A program made the translations under genes and the position numbers. This document shows, piece by piece, positions 32,451 through 41,212 of a stretch of DNA of 64,000 nucleotides. Origin of the DNA: Mesorhizobium escarrei. Lineage in GTDB: Bacteria; Pseudomonadota; Alphaproteobacteria; Rhizobiales; Rhizobiaceae. The stretch spans positions 1-64,000 of the forward strand of contig NZ_CAKXZT010000046.1 in assembly GCF_935825525.1 (NCBI RefSeq), written 5' to 3'. The notes under the pieces were generated by a model. It worked only from the letters and a program-made list of their open reading frames with translations. It was not told the DNA's origin and made no database searches. Each line of letters begins with the position of its first letter. The stretch's first letter is position 1.

Positions 32451-32906
32451 ATGCCCGTGAAAATTGATGGTTTTCTAAAAGTTCCGGATATCAAAGGGCC
32501 AAGCGTTCGCGACGGCCATGAGGACGAAATCGAAGTCCACGGGGTCGATTACAAGATAATCGCGCCATACGATCCGAACTCGCTCTCACGCCGCGGTCGC
32601 GTGTCACTGGGGATGATCAAGTTCACCAAGCATTATGACAAGTCCTCGCCCTATCTGAAAAAGGCGTTGTTCGACAACAAGGCGCTGGACGAAGTTGTGT
32701 TCTCCGCCCGCCGGACCATCGATGGCGAGACCAGCGACTATCTGGTCGTCACCCTGACCGACGCCTCGATCATGGAATACGACATGTCGCAGGCCGAGGA
32801 CGAGGAAGACCTGATCGAGGAGGAGGTCAGCTTCGCCTACAAGAAGATCAAGTTCGTCTATGACAAGGATGACGAAATCGAAATGGATGTCTATGTCGGC
32901 AAGTGA
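32451..32906 (+). CDS. hcp: T6SS inner-tube protein Hcp/TssD (151 aa)
   Basis: Hcp forms the hexameric rings of the expelled inner tube. Features are MPVKIDGFLKVPDIKGPS, IKFTKHYDKSSPYLKKALFD and YKKIKFVYDKDDEIEMDVYV at the C-terminus, where the VxV ending is typical. GGAGGAAG precedes the ATG. There is no fused toxin domain, so this is the structural Hcp. Its end overlaps the tssE start by 14 bases. Confidence 0.95.
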   Translation: MPVKIDGFLKVPDIKGPSVRDGHEDEIEVHGVDYKIIAPYDPNSLSRRGRVSLGMIKFTKHYDKSSPYLKKALFDNKALDEVVFSARRTIDGETSDYLVVTLTDASIMEYDMSQAEDEEDLIEEEVSFAYKKIKFVYDKDDEIEMDVYVGK

Positions 32907-33648
32907 GGCGCGGCGGCCCGGCGCGGACAAGCTACAGGTCACCGGCAGTTCGCGCGCGAAACGCGAAGCGGTCCAGCCCTCTCTTTGGGACCGCCTCGTC
33001 AACGACCTGCCGGGCGTCACCTCCGAGATAGACGGGCTGCGCCAGGCCTTGCAGGACGAGCTTGGCGCGGACCGGCTGGATACGCTCCTTGCGACCAGCG
33101 CGCGGCTTATCGATGCCGACGCGGAGCTGACGCCCGATCAGAAGCGGCGTCTGCACCGCCTGGGCTTTCAGACCCAACACCGCGCCGAGATCGAAAGCCG
33201 TGGCGTGGTCGTATCGCCCCGCGTCCTCAGGGAGGCCGTGCGGCGCGACATCGAGGCCTTGTTCAACACCGAGCGTTTCGAAGCTGTTCCGCTTCTTTCC
33301 GATTTCGAAAACGAACAGGCTTCAGACAATCCGCCATCGCTGGCCGATTTTCCTGAGGTGCGCCGAAGTGTGATCAACTACGGCGTGCCGTCGTTTTCGG
33401 GCCGCTCCTCCCGCGACTTTGATCGCGAGGCCCTGGCGCGCGAGATCCGCTCGGTTCTTGCCACGTTCGAGCCGCGTCTCAAGGAAAGCGCAACCAAGGT
33501 AGCGGTGACCCTTGGTGACAAAAGTGCGGGCCTGAAGATCGAGATAGACGCTGTGCTGATCATGACGCCGACGCCGGAACGCATGCGCCTGCGCACCACA
33601 GTCAACCTCGATAACGGTTTGGCGCGGACCGAATTCAGGGAAAGCTGA
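32893..33648 (+). CDS. tssE: T6SS baseplate protein TssE, enlarged (251 aa)
   Basis: gp25-like baseplate wedge protein. The N-terminal part reads PSLWDRLVNDLPG and the gp25 core LREAVRRDIEALFNTERFEA, RSVINYGVPSFSG and REALAREIRSVLATFEPRL, then LKIEIDAVL. Compared with the usual 130-180 aa, it is about 70 residues longer because of an extra segment, LRQALQDELGADRLDTLL...RRLHRLGFQTQHRAEI, between the first helix and the core. The start is at 32893 or 32887. It overlaps hcp and is followed one base later by tssF. Confidence 0.88.
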   Translation: MSASEARRPGADKLQVTGSSRAKREAVQPSLWDRLVNDLPGVTSEIDGLRQALQDELGADRLDTLLATSARLIDADAELTPDQKRRLHRLGFQTQHRAEIESRGVVVSPRVLREAVRRDIEALFNTERFEAVPLLSDFENEQASDNPPSLADFPEVRRSVINYGVPSFSGRSSRDFDREALAREIRSVLATFEPRLKESATKVAVTLGDKSAGLKIEIDAVLIMTPTPERMRLRTTVNLDNGLARTEFRES

Positions 33649-33649
33649 G

Positions 33650-35524
33650 ATGGATCGGGTCTTCGTAGAATATTACGAGGAGGAACTGACCCATATCCGC
33701 GGACTCGCGGCGGAATTTGCCGACATGCATCCGGCGGTGGCACGCAATCTTTCTCTCGATACCGTCCCCTGCCCGGATCCGTATGTCGAGCGGCTGCTTG
33801 ACGGCGTCGCTTTCCTCGCTGCACGCACCCGGTTGAAAGTCGACGCCGAGCGTTCGCGGTTTTCACGCAGCGTGCTGGATGTCCTTTATCCCGATCTGGT
33901 TACGCCGGCGCCGGCAACGGCGATGGCAGTGCTGAAACCCGGCCAGCAGGTCCAGTCGATGATTGCCGGCCATGTCATCAAGCGGAACACGCGGCTGGTG
34001 TCCAGTCTGCAACCCGGCCTGTCGACGCGCTGCACCTTCACCACCGCGCAGGAAATCACGCTGTGGCCGTTAGCGATCACGTCGGTCAGCTATTTCCAGG
34101 ATCGCAGCGGGTTGGCGGCGGCCGGCATAACACCGATCGGCGGCGTAGGCGGCGAGGCAGCGCTGCGCATCACGCTGGGTCGGGCCGGAAAAGGCAAGCT
34201 CGGCGAATTGGCTCTCGACCAGCTTGATCTCTATTTTGCCGGACGCACCAAAGCGCCATTGCTGTTCGACGCGATTTTCGGCGCCTGCTCGGCAGTTGGC
34301 GCACGCGCCGAGGGCAAGGCCAGTCCGCTATCGCCGTTGCCACAACCCGAAATGGTCGGCATCAGCGACGACGAGGCGTTGATGCCTCGTACCCGTCCGA
34401 CATTCGAAGGCTACCGCCTGCTGCGTGAATATTTCATGATGCCCGAGCGCTTTCACTACGTGCGGGTTTCAGGACTGCAACCGGTCGTGCGCCGATGCGA
34501 GGCCGGGGTCGAGATCATCTTCATGTTCCGGCGTCCGGTACCCGAGCTTGCCGATGTGACGCCGGCGGATTTCGAACTTTTCGCGACGCCGATCATCAAC
34601 CTGTTCGAGCGTGACTGCAACGTCATCGAGCTTGATCCGCGCAGAACGCGGCAAGTGCTGCATGCCGACCGCACGCGGGCGCGCGACTTCGAAATCTATC
34701 GGGTGACCCGCGTCGAGGACGCCGACGCCGAAGGTCCTGACGCCGAAATTCCAGAACTCTTCAGCCTGGGGCAAAACCGCAGCAATGGCTGGGTCTATTC
34801 CACCGAACGGCGCCCTCGCCGGGCCACCGAAGATGAACGGCGCGACGGGCTGACCCGCACTTCTTACACCGGAGACGACGTTTTCCTTTCGGTTTCACGC
34901 CCGGCCGGAAGCCCGGCGAACCGGCCGCTGAAGCGTCTCGACATCATGGCGCTTTGCACCAACCGCGATCTGCCGATCCTCGACGACAACCCTACCTTGA
35001 CGCTGGAGACAGGCGATCCGGTCGAAACGGTCCGGCTTATCGGCGCTTTGCGCCCGCCCCAGCCGGCGATCCCGGCCGCGCTGCCCGCCGGCGCCGAAGG
35101 CGAATCCCGAGCCGATAATCTCGCATGGCGGCTGGTGGCGCAGCTGGCCCTCAACTTTCTCAGCCTCGCCAAGGAAGGCCGCGGTGTCGATCCGCTGCAT
35201 GCGCTGCTCGATCTTTATGCCGACCGGGGAGATCCGAGCCTGGCTCGCAACGTGCACTCGATCGTCCGCATCGACTCGCGCTCCGTCATCGAACGGCTGC
35301 AGATCGATGGGCCGATGTGCTTCGGACGGGGCACGGAAGTGACATTGCATGTGGACCAATCGGTCCTGGCCGGGCAAAGCACATTGCTGCTTTCGGCCTT
35401 GCTTGCCCGGCTGTTTGCCCGTCACGCCGGAATAAACGGCTTTGTGCGGACCCGCACGCGGCTGCTGCAGAAGCAGGAGGATGTGCCATGGCCGATGACG
35501 CCCGGCAATCGCTACCTGATCTAG
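33650..35524 (+). CDS. tssF: T6SS baseplate protein TssF/ImpG (624 aa)
   Basis: Large baseplate wedge protein (VasA/ImpG family), which assembles as TssF2G. N-terminal YYEEELTHIRGLAAEFADMH, PYVERLLDGVAFLAARTRLK and VLYPDLVTPAPATAM are diagnostic. Later motifs include RPTFEGYRLLREYFMMPERF and the C-terminal FGRGTEVTLHVDQSVLAGQS and LLSALLARLFARHAGINGF. Full length. Its end overlaps the tssG start by 37 bases. Confidence 0.95.
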   Translation: MDRVFVEYYEEELTHIRGLAAEFADMHPAVARNLSLDTVPCPDPYVERLLDGVAFLAARTRLKVDAERSRFSRSVLDVLYPDLVTPAPATAMAVLKPGQQVQSMIAGHVIKRNTRLVSSLQPGLSTRCTFTTAQEITLWPLAITSVSYFQDRSGLAAAGITPIGGVGGEAALRITLGRAGKGKLGELALDQLDLYFAGRTKAPLLFDAIFGACSAVGARAEGKASPLSPLPQPEMVGISDDEALMPRTRPTFEGYRLLREYFMMPERFHYVRVSGLQPVVRRCEAGVEIIFMFRRPVPELADVTPADFELFATPIINLFERDCNVIELDPRRTRQVLHADRTRARDFEIYRVTRVEDADAEGPDAEIPELFSLGQNRSNGWVYSTERRPRRATEDERRDGLTRTSYTGDDVFLSVSRPAGSPANRPLKRLDIMALCTNRDLPILDDNPTLTLETGDPVETVRLIGALRPPQPAIPAALPAGAEGESRADNLAWRLVAQLALNFLSLAKEGRGVDPLHALLDLYADRGDPSLARNVHSIVRIDSRSVIERLQIDGPMCFGRGTEVTLHVDQSVLAGQSTLLLSALLARLFARHAGINGFVRTRTRLLQKQEDVPWPMTPGNRYLI

Positions 35525-36591
35525 GCAAGCTCGACCCGGGCCGGGCCGAAGCGCTGGATGATACGTTCGACTTTTTCGAACTGTTGCGCCGGCTCGAACA
35601 ACGGGGCGGGCTGTTCGGCTATTCCGGCCGCGCAGATCGCGAGCCGGCAAGGCTCGGGCAGCATGTGCGTCTTAGCTTTTCCGCCAAGGACGTGGTTGAA
35701 TTCCGCGAAGCGAAGGACAAGACGCCGGGGAAGGACAACTCGCCGGGCAAGGACTGGACGCCGGCCCGGGTTACCGTTGCAAATCTCGGGCTGATGGGAC
35801 CGGAAGGCCCGATGCCGCTTCATTTGACACGCTGGGTGCTCGATCGTCTGTCGCAACGCTGGTTCACCGGCGCTGACGCACGACAGACCGTCGACACGAC
35901 ATTCGTGGATTTCGTCAATATTCTCCAACACCGGATGATCGCCCTGTACTATCGGGCCTGGGCGGACGCGCATCCGGCGGTACAGGTCGAACGTGCGGTC
36001 GGCGGCCGGGTAAGGGCCATGCTTGAAGCAATGGCGGGAATTGGACTTCCCGGTACCCAAAATTCCGATCTCGACGCAGTAAAACTTCGCCAGGCCGCGT
36101 CGCTCGCCAGCCAGGTCGACGGTCCGGAGCGGCTGACGCTGTTCCTGGCGGAAGCATTCAAGGTGCCGGTCGCGATCAAGGAGTTCGTCGCCACCTGGAT
36201 GACCATACCGGCGGCGCTCCAGACCCGGCTTACCCAGGCTTACGCAGTGCTGGGTCGCGGGGCGACGATCGGCCCGCGCGTTTTCAGCCGCCAAAGCAGG
36301 ATCGAGCTCCGCGTCGGCCCGATCGGTTATGAGGAGTACAAGACGTTCCTGCCGGGCGGCCAACGTCTGAAAATGTTCAAGCAGGCGGTTCGCGACATGG
36401 TCGGGGAATCGCTGGACGTCGATCTGCGGATCGTGCTCGCGCGCGAAGCTGTGCCGCCGCCGCGTATCGGAGCGGTACAGCTCGGCCGAACCACCTGGCT
36501 TGCACGGCCCGCCGAAAGGGGCGATGCTGACGATATGCGGCTGCGGACAATCGTCGGATGGCGGCCGGAAATGGCGGAGGTTGCGGCATGA
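35488..36591 (+). CDS. tssG: T6SS baseplate protein TssG/ImpH (367 aa)
   Basis: Partner of TssF in the baseplate wedge. Family features are FDFFELLRRLEQRG near the N-terminus, GLMGPEGPMPLHLTRWVLDR, FVDFVNILQHRMIALYYRAW, then GPIGYEEYKTFLPGG and LGRTTWLARPAE. ATG 35488 has AGGAGG seven bases upstream, inside tssF. A longer upstream frame is an antisense/tssF shadow. An unusual short repeat KDKTPGKDNSPGKDWTP sits near residue 75. Confidence 0.95.
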   Translation: MADDARQSLPDLGKLDPGRAEALDDTFDFFELLRRLEQRGGLFGYSGRADREPARLGQHVRLSFSAKDVVEFREAKDKTPGKDNSPGKDWTPARVTVANLGLMGPEGPMPLHLTRWVLDRLSQRWFTGADARQTVDTTFVDFVNILQHRMIALYYRAWADAHPAVQVERAVGGRVRAMLEAMAGIGLPGTQNSDLDAVKLRQAASLASQVDGPERLTLFLAEAFKVPVAIKEFVATWMTIPAALQTRLTQAYAVLGRGATIGPRVFSRQSRIELRVGPIGYEEYKTFLPGGQRLKMFKQAVRDMVGESLDVDLRIVLAREAVPPPRIGAVQLGRTTWLARPAERGDADDMRLRTIVGWRPEMAEVAA

Positions 36592-38054
36592 GTCTGCTGC
36601 TGACGCTGGAGCACGGGCCACGCACCCAGGCGGTACGGCAGACCCGGCTGGACGATGGTGAACTGGTGATCGGCCGTAGCGCGGACGCGGACTGGCAGAT
36701 CGACGATCCCGACATGTTCGTTTCACGCGCCCATTGCAGGATCACCGGCGGGCCGGATGGATATTTCGTCACCGACACGTCAAGCAGCGGTTTGTTCATA
36801 AACGATTCCGACAGCCCGCTCGGCACCGGCACGTCGGTCCGCCTTCAGAACGGCATGCGGCTGAGGCTGGGCGACTACATCGTGTGCGTCGATCTGCAGC
36901 CGCCGGTCGCTCACGCACCAGCGGCCAGCCAATCATTCGCCGAACCGTCACCACCGGCATCGCGAGCGCCGGTAAGCATCGGCCGCGATGACTTCTTTTC
37001 AGCCACGGTCGAAGAAGAGCCGCGCCGACCGCGTCCCGCCGATCTGCCCAACCCGTTCGAGCAACCCGTTCCAGGAGCGTTCGAGCGCGCCAACCAGCGC
37101 AGTTCGCCTGCCTTCGACGACCCGTTCAGCCTCGACCCGGTAGCAACGCCGCCGCCGAATGGCGCTGGCTATTCCGAACCGCGTGGTGCGCCGGACGCCG
37201 CAGACCCATTCAGCTTCGATCCGGCGCCTTCCGGTGCAAACGAGCCCGTTCCAGGCCAGCCCGTTTCAAGAAAGTCATCTGAATTCGATGACGGTTTCGG
37301 TTTCGGGCCTGCCGCGTCGCCCGATTTGAGAAACGGCGCCGGCTCGGCCGGTCAACGCAAACACGTCGCCGGAGAGCCGCAGCGGGCCAATCCCTGGGAT
37401 TTGCCTGGCCACACGGCAGATATTCCTTCTCCGCCACGTGCTGCCCCCAGACCCGCCCCCTCCCTGGCAGCGGCGCAACCGGCGAACACGGCGCTTCGCA
37501 CGGCGTTCTTGCGTGGCATGGGCATCGAGGAGGCCGATTTTCCCGGACGCGACAGCGCCGCGGAAATGGAGAAGTTCGGTCGCGAGTATCGGCTGATGAT
37601 GGAAGGCCTGATGCAGTTGCTGCGCAAGCGGGCCGAGGAAAAGGGAAACGCTCGCGTCGCCCAGACGGTGGTCGGGGCCTCTGAAGTCAATCCGCTCAAG
37701 TTTCTGCCGACGGTCGACGACGCCATCGTGACCCTGATCGCGGAGCGCAGCCCCGGATTTCTGGGCGGTGAAGCGGCAATCGCCGACGCGGTCCGCGATC
37801 TCGCGCAACATCACGTGCGCGCCTGGCGAGGCGTGCAGTCCGCCTTGCGGCGAATGATTGACCGTTTTGACCCGGCAGTGATCGAGAAAGAGCTCAAATC
37901 GAGTTCCGCGATCGGCACCCTGCTTTCGGGCGGACGCCGCGCCAAGCTGTGGGAGCTTTACCAGAAACGCCATCGTGAAATCGCCCAGAGTGCGGAATCG
38001 AGCTTCCTCGGCGAAATCGGCGCTGATTTTCGGGATGCTTATGAGGAGGAGTGA
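36588..38054 (+). CDS. fha1: T6SS-associated FHA-domain protein, first copy (TagH, 488 aa)
   Basis: Phosphothreonine-reading component of the T6SS post-translational switch. The N-terminal FHA domain spans about residues 10-95, with GRSADADWQI, SRAHCRI and SSGLFIND carrying the phosphate-contact Arg/Ser/Asn. A long Pro/Phe-rich disordered region follows, with repeated DPFS-[FL]-D-P motifs (residues ~150-280). The C-terminal TagH domain is at about 310-488 (FLRGMGIEE, NPLKFLPTVDDAI). It overlaps tssG by four bases (ATGA). A paralogue, fha2, lies at 53995. Confidence 0.92.
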   Translation: MSLLLTLEHGPRTQAVRQTRLDDGELVIGRSADADWQIDDPDMFVSRAHCRITGGPDGYFVTDTSSSGLFINDSDSPLGTGTSVRLQNGMRLRLGDYIVCVDLQPPVAHAPAASQSFAEPSPPASRAPVSIGRDDFFSATVEEEPRRPRPADLPNPFEQPVPGAFERANQRSSPAFDDPFSLDPVATPPPNGAGYSEPRGAPDAADPFSFDPAPSGANEPVPGQPVSRKSSEFDDGFGFGPAASPDLRNGAGSAGQRKHVAGEPQRANPWDLPGHTADIPSPPRAAPRPAPSLAAAQPANTALRTAFLRGMGIEEADFPGRDSAAEMEKFGREYRLMMEGLMQLLRKRAEEKGNARVAQTVVGASEVNPLKFLPTVDDAIVTLIAERSPGFLGGEAAIADAVRDLAQHHVRAWRGVQSALRRMIDRFDPAVIEKELKSSSAIGTLLSGGRRAKLWELYQKRHREIAQSAESSFLGEIGADFRDAYEEE

Positions 38055-38057
38055 AAC

Positions 38058-38510
38058 ATGATCGATCGCCGCGAATTTATCGTTGCCCTGGGCGCAACCG
38101 GGCTGCTTGCTGCTTGCCAGAGCGGTCCGCCAAAACCATCCGCGGTGACCGTCAACCTGACCGGCGCGGCCGGCATGAACCCGGGACCAGGCGGCGGCGA
38201 CCGGCCGGTGACGGTCCTCGTAATGCGGCTGCGCAGCACCGGTAAATTCAATTCGGCCGATTATTTCGCGCTGCAGGGGGATGCCGGCTCCGCACTCGCA
38301 GGCGATCTCATCGGCTCCGACCAGATCTCCGTCGGGCCTGGAAAGACCGCATCCAAAACCATCACGGTCGAGCCGGACGCGGCTGCGCTGGGCTTCGTTG
38401 CCCTCGTTCGCGAGCCCGGCGGCCGGACCTGGCGTACAACCAAGTCGGTGTCGTCGGGATCAACAGTTACCGTCAACGTCACGCTTGGCAGCGGCGGCAT
38501 TTCCGCCTAG
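38058..38510 (+). CDS. tssJ: T6SS outer-membrane lipoprotein TssJ (150 aa)
   Basis: Outer-membrane lipoprotein that anchors the TssJLM envelope complex through TssM. A twin-Arg-like start RREFIVALGATGLLAAC contains a lipobox with Cys20. The mature part is a beta-sandwich with VTVLVMRLRSTGKFNSADYF, matching the family's VRIYQL...F..aDF region, and ISVGPGKTASKTITVEPDAA. Only one tssJ is present although tssL and tssM are duplicated. Confidence 0.92.
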   Translation: MIDRREFIVALGATGLLAACQSGPPKPSAVTVNLTGAAGMNPGPGGGDRPVTVLVMRLRSTGKFNSADYFALQGDAGSALAGDLIGSDQISVGPGKTASKTITVEPDAAALGFVALVREPGGRTWRTTKSVSSGSTVTVNVTLGSGGISA

Positions 38511-38549
38511 CGGCCAGGGCAAGGGGTGCTCGATGCAGGAAGTAGCGGC

Positions 38550-39884
38550 ATGAGCGATGCAAACAGGGTGCTGTGGTCCGAAGGCCTGTTTCTCCGGACC
38601 CAGCATTTTCAGCAGCAGGATCGCTTTTTCGAGGCGACCGTGCGCGGCGCGTTGCAGGCCGGGCAGCTGCATACGTTCGGCTTTCAGCAGCTGACGCTGG
38701 ACCAGGCAATGCTCGATGCCGGCCAGGTCTCGATCCTGTCGGCACGGGGCATCTTTCCGGATGGAACCCCCTTCTCCATCCCGGACCTGATGGACGCGCC
38801 ACGACCGCTGCCGGTCACCGCCGATACGGGTGCGGGACCGGTGCTGGTCGCCCTGCCGCTTGAGCCTGCCGGCGGTGTCGGCTTCGATCCGGCGCACGCC
38901 GCATCGACAGGAGCACGCTATCATGGGCGCATCGTTTCGGTGCGCGACGCCGTCCAGGGCGGTTCGGATCCTGAAGAAATCGAAATCGCCCGCCCGCAGG
39001 CGCTGCTGATTGCACCGGGAAAATCGGTTGGCGGCTACACCGCCCTGCCGATAGCCGACATCAAAGGGGTTCGAGCCGATGGCGGCGTCTCGCTGGACGA
39101 GACGTTCCTGCCGCCGACACTGGTCACCGGGGCGGTGGCCTGGTACCGGCAGCTGCTTCTGGAAGTTGTCACCGGCCTCGACCAGATCGCCGAGGCGCAT
39201 GGAAAAATGGTCATGGGCGGGCCAGGGCGCAGCGTCGAAGACCTGCTGATGCTCAATCTCGCCAATGCGGCGCGTCCGCGGCTGGCGCACATGCTGGCTC
39301 AGGATGTCTTCCATCCGGCCGAGCTTTACCTGGAGCTTGCCGGTCTTGCCGGCTCGATGGCGACCTATGGTTCGAGCGCGCGACGGCTGAGCGAGTTGCC
39401 CGCCTACGATCACATGGCGCCCGGCCCCGCCTATTCGGCGCTGGCCGACGCCTTGCGCTCGCTCATCCTGAGCCTGCGCTACATCGAGCCTAAATCACGC
39501 GCACTGCCGGTCATGCGGCATTCGACCAATGTCTGGAAAATCCGCATCGACAACCCGAAGCTGCTGGTGGCCAGCCGGATCGTCATCCGGGTCGGCTCCG
39601 AGCTGTCGGAAGATGCGTTGCGCAAGATTTTCGTCAACCAGGCGACCGTCGGTTCGGCCGATCAGTTCGAGGGCCTGTGGAAGTCCCGTCTACCCGGCAT
39701 TCCACTGAAGCCACTTCATTCCCAGCCCCGCGAAATCCCCTACGATGGCGATCGGCTGTGCCTTGAGCTGGACCAGAAAAGCGAGCACTGGGCATCGCTG
39801 CTCGATGCCCCCGGCTTCGTCATCGGCGTGTCGGGTGTGCTGCCGAGCGAGCCGCAGGTCGACTGCTATTCGGTAAACAGGTGA
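38550..39884 (+). CDS. tssK: T6SS baseplate protein TssK (444 aa)
   Basis: Trimeric adaptor linking the baseplate (TssFGE) to TssL/TssM. Diagnostic N-terminus is VLWSEGLFLRTQHFQQQDRF; later there are GTPFSIPDLMDAP, HPAELYLELAGLAGSMATY and a C-terminal KILVASR-like NPKLLVASRIVIRVG followed by LPGIPLKPL. ATG 38550 matches the family N-terminus, with AGGA upstream. Full length, single copy. Confidence 0.95.
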   Translation: MSDANRVLWSEGLFLRTQHFQQQDRFFEATVRGALQAGQLHTFGFQQLTLDQAMLDAGQVSILSARGIFPDGTPFSIPDLMDAPRPLPVTADTGAGPVLVALPLEPAGGVGFDPAHAASTGARYHGRIVSVRDAVQGGSDPEEIEIARPQALLIAPGKSVGGYTALPIADIKGVRADGGVSLDETFLPPTLVTGAVAWYRQLLLEVVTGLDQIAEAHGKMVMGGPGRSVEDLLMLNLANAARPRLAHMLAQDVFHPAELYLELAGLAGSMATYGSSARRLSELPAYDHMAPGPAYSALADALRSLILSLRYIEPKSRALPVMRHSTNVWKIRIDNPKLLVASRIVIRVGSELSEDALRKIFVNQATVGSADQFEGLWKSRLPGIPLKPLHSQPREIPYDGDRLCLELDQKSEHWASLLDAPGFVIGVSGVLPSEPQVDCYSVNR

Positions 39885-39885
39885 G

Positions 39886-41211
39886 ATGATGAGCCGGGAT
39901 GATCCTTTCGGACTGTCGGAGGATCGCGAACGCACTCGCATACGACTGACCGGCGCGCCGATGCCGCGACCGATGACGCCACTGTTGTCGGGTGTGCCAA
40001 TCAAACGGTCGCGTACGCATCCGAACACGCTGGTCAACGCATTCGCGCCGCTGCTCGAGTTCGCGCCCGAGCTTGAAAGCGCGCTGCCGCCGGAAAACCC
40101 GGAAGCGTTGCGCACCCGGCTGCTCGATGAACTGGTTCGGGCACGTGACGCGGCAATGGCGGCGGGGTCCTCTCTGGAGCGCGCCGACCAGGCAGCCTGG
40201 GTGGTGGCGGCATTGCTCGACGATCTCGCCCTGAACACGCCATGGGGCGGCGCCAGCGCATGGCCGCGCCAGCCGCTTGTGGTGATGCTGCGAGGCGATG
40301 TCGATGCCGGCACGCAGTTCTTCACGCGTCTCGACGAACTCGAGCGGCATCCGAACCGGGATCGCGAATTGCTCGAACTGCAATATCATTGCCTGGCGCT
40401 CGGCTTCCGCGGCAAATATCGTGTTCCAGGCCGGTCGGGCGACCGTTCCATCAATGCGGTTCGCGTTGCTGCGGCGCGCTTTCTGCGCGATGCCGACGCC
40501 GACGGTGCGCCGCTGTCGCCGAACTGGAAAGGCGTGATCGCATCCGACGAGCCGCAGCGCTTCATAGTGCCGATCTGGGTGATGGGGCTCGGCGCGGCGG
40601 TTCTCGCCACGGCAATCTATCTCGGGCTGTCGATGGGACTGAGCAGTCAGGCGGTCGAGCTTTCGACGCTGGTTCGTGCTTTGCCGCCGCCGGCGCGCAG
40701 CGAAATCAGCCGGACATCGCCGCAGGTCGACGCGCCGCCGCCGGAGGCAGTGGATTTCGCGCTGGTGCCGGAGTTTCAGGCCGGAGCGCCGGCAAATCTC
40801 AGGGCTGCGCTAAGCGGCACCGAGAGCGTCTCGCTGGCCAGGCTGATCATTCAGGCCTCCAACCCCGAACTGTTCCAGTCGTCGCGGCCGACACTGACGG
40901 AAGGCTTCGAACCGCTGATCGGTTCGATCGCCAAGGTGATCCTCGCCAATCAGGAACTGATCGGAAACATCACCGTGGTCGGCCATACCGACAGTATTCC
41001 TTTGCAACGGTCCAATCCGCTTTCCACCAACCAACGGCTGTCGGAAGCGCGCGCAGCGACCATTACCGAGATGCTGGTCCAGAACGGCGTGCCGCAGGAC
41101 CGCATTCGCTTCGAAGGACGTGCAGCTACCGATCCAGTGGCCGACGACAGCACCCGCGCGGGACGGGCCTTGAACCGCCGCGTCGAGGTGCTGGTCGAAA
41201 AGAGGCTGTGA
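39886..41211 (+). CDS. tssL1: T6SS inner-membrane protein TssL with OmpA/Pal domain, first copy (441 aa)
   Basis: DotU/IcmH-type protein of the membrane complex. A short cytoplasmic tail (SRDDPFGLSEDRERTRIRL) is followed by the DotU domain (about residues 40-215, with LELQYHCLALGFRGKY). One membrane helix (IWVMGLGAAVLATAIYLGLS) leads to a periplasmic OmpA-like peptidoglycan-binding domain (about 310-441, ITVVGHTDSIPLQ and NQRLSEARAATI). This is the extended TssL type. The tail contains T-R-I-R in the same place as T-V-I-R in TssL2. It starts just after tssK and is followed by tssM1. Confidence 0.94.
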   Translation: MMSRDDPFGLSEDRERTRIRLTGAPMPRPMTPLLSGVPIKRSRTHPNTLVNAFAPLLEFAPELESALPPENPEALRTRLLDELVRARDAAMAAGSSLERADQAAWVVAALLDDLALNTPWGGASAWPRQPLVVMLRGDVDAGTQFFTRLDELERHPNRDRELLELQYHCLALGFRGKYRVPGRSGDRSINAVRVAAARFLRDADADGAPLSPNWKGVIASDEPQRFIVPIWVMGLGAAVLATAIYLGLSMGLSSQAVELSTLVRALPPPARSEISRTSPQVDAPPPEAVDFALVPEFQAGAPANLRAALSGTESVSLARLIIQASNPELFQSSRPTLTEGFEPLIGSIAKVILANQELIGNITVVGHTDSIPLQRSNPLSTNQRLSEARAATITEMLVQNGVPQDRIRFEGRAATDPVADDSTRAGRALNRRVEVLVEKRL

Positions 41212-41212
41212 G

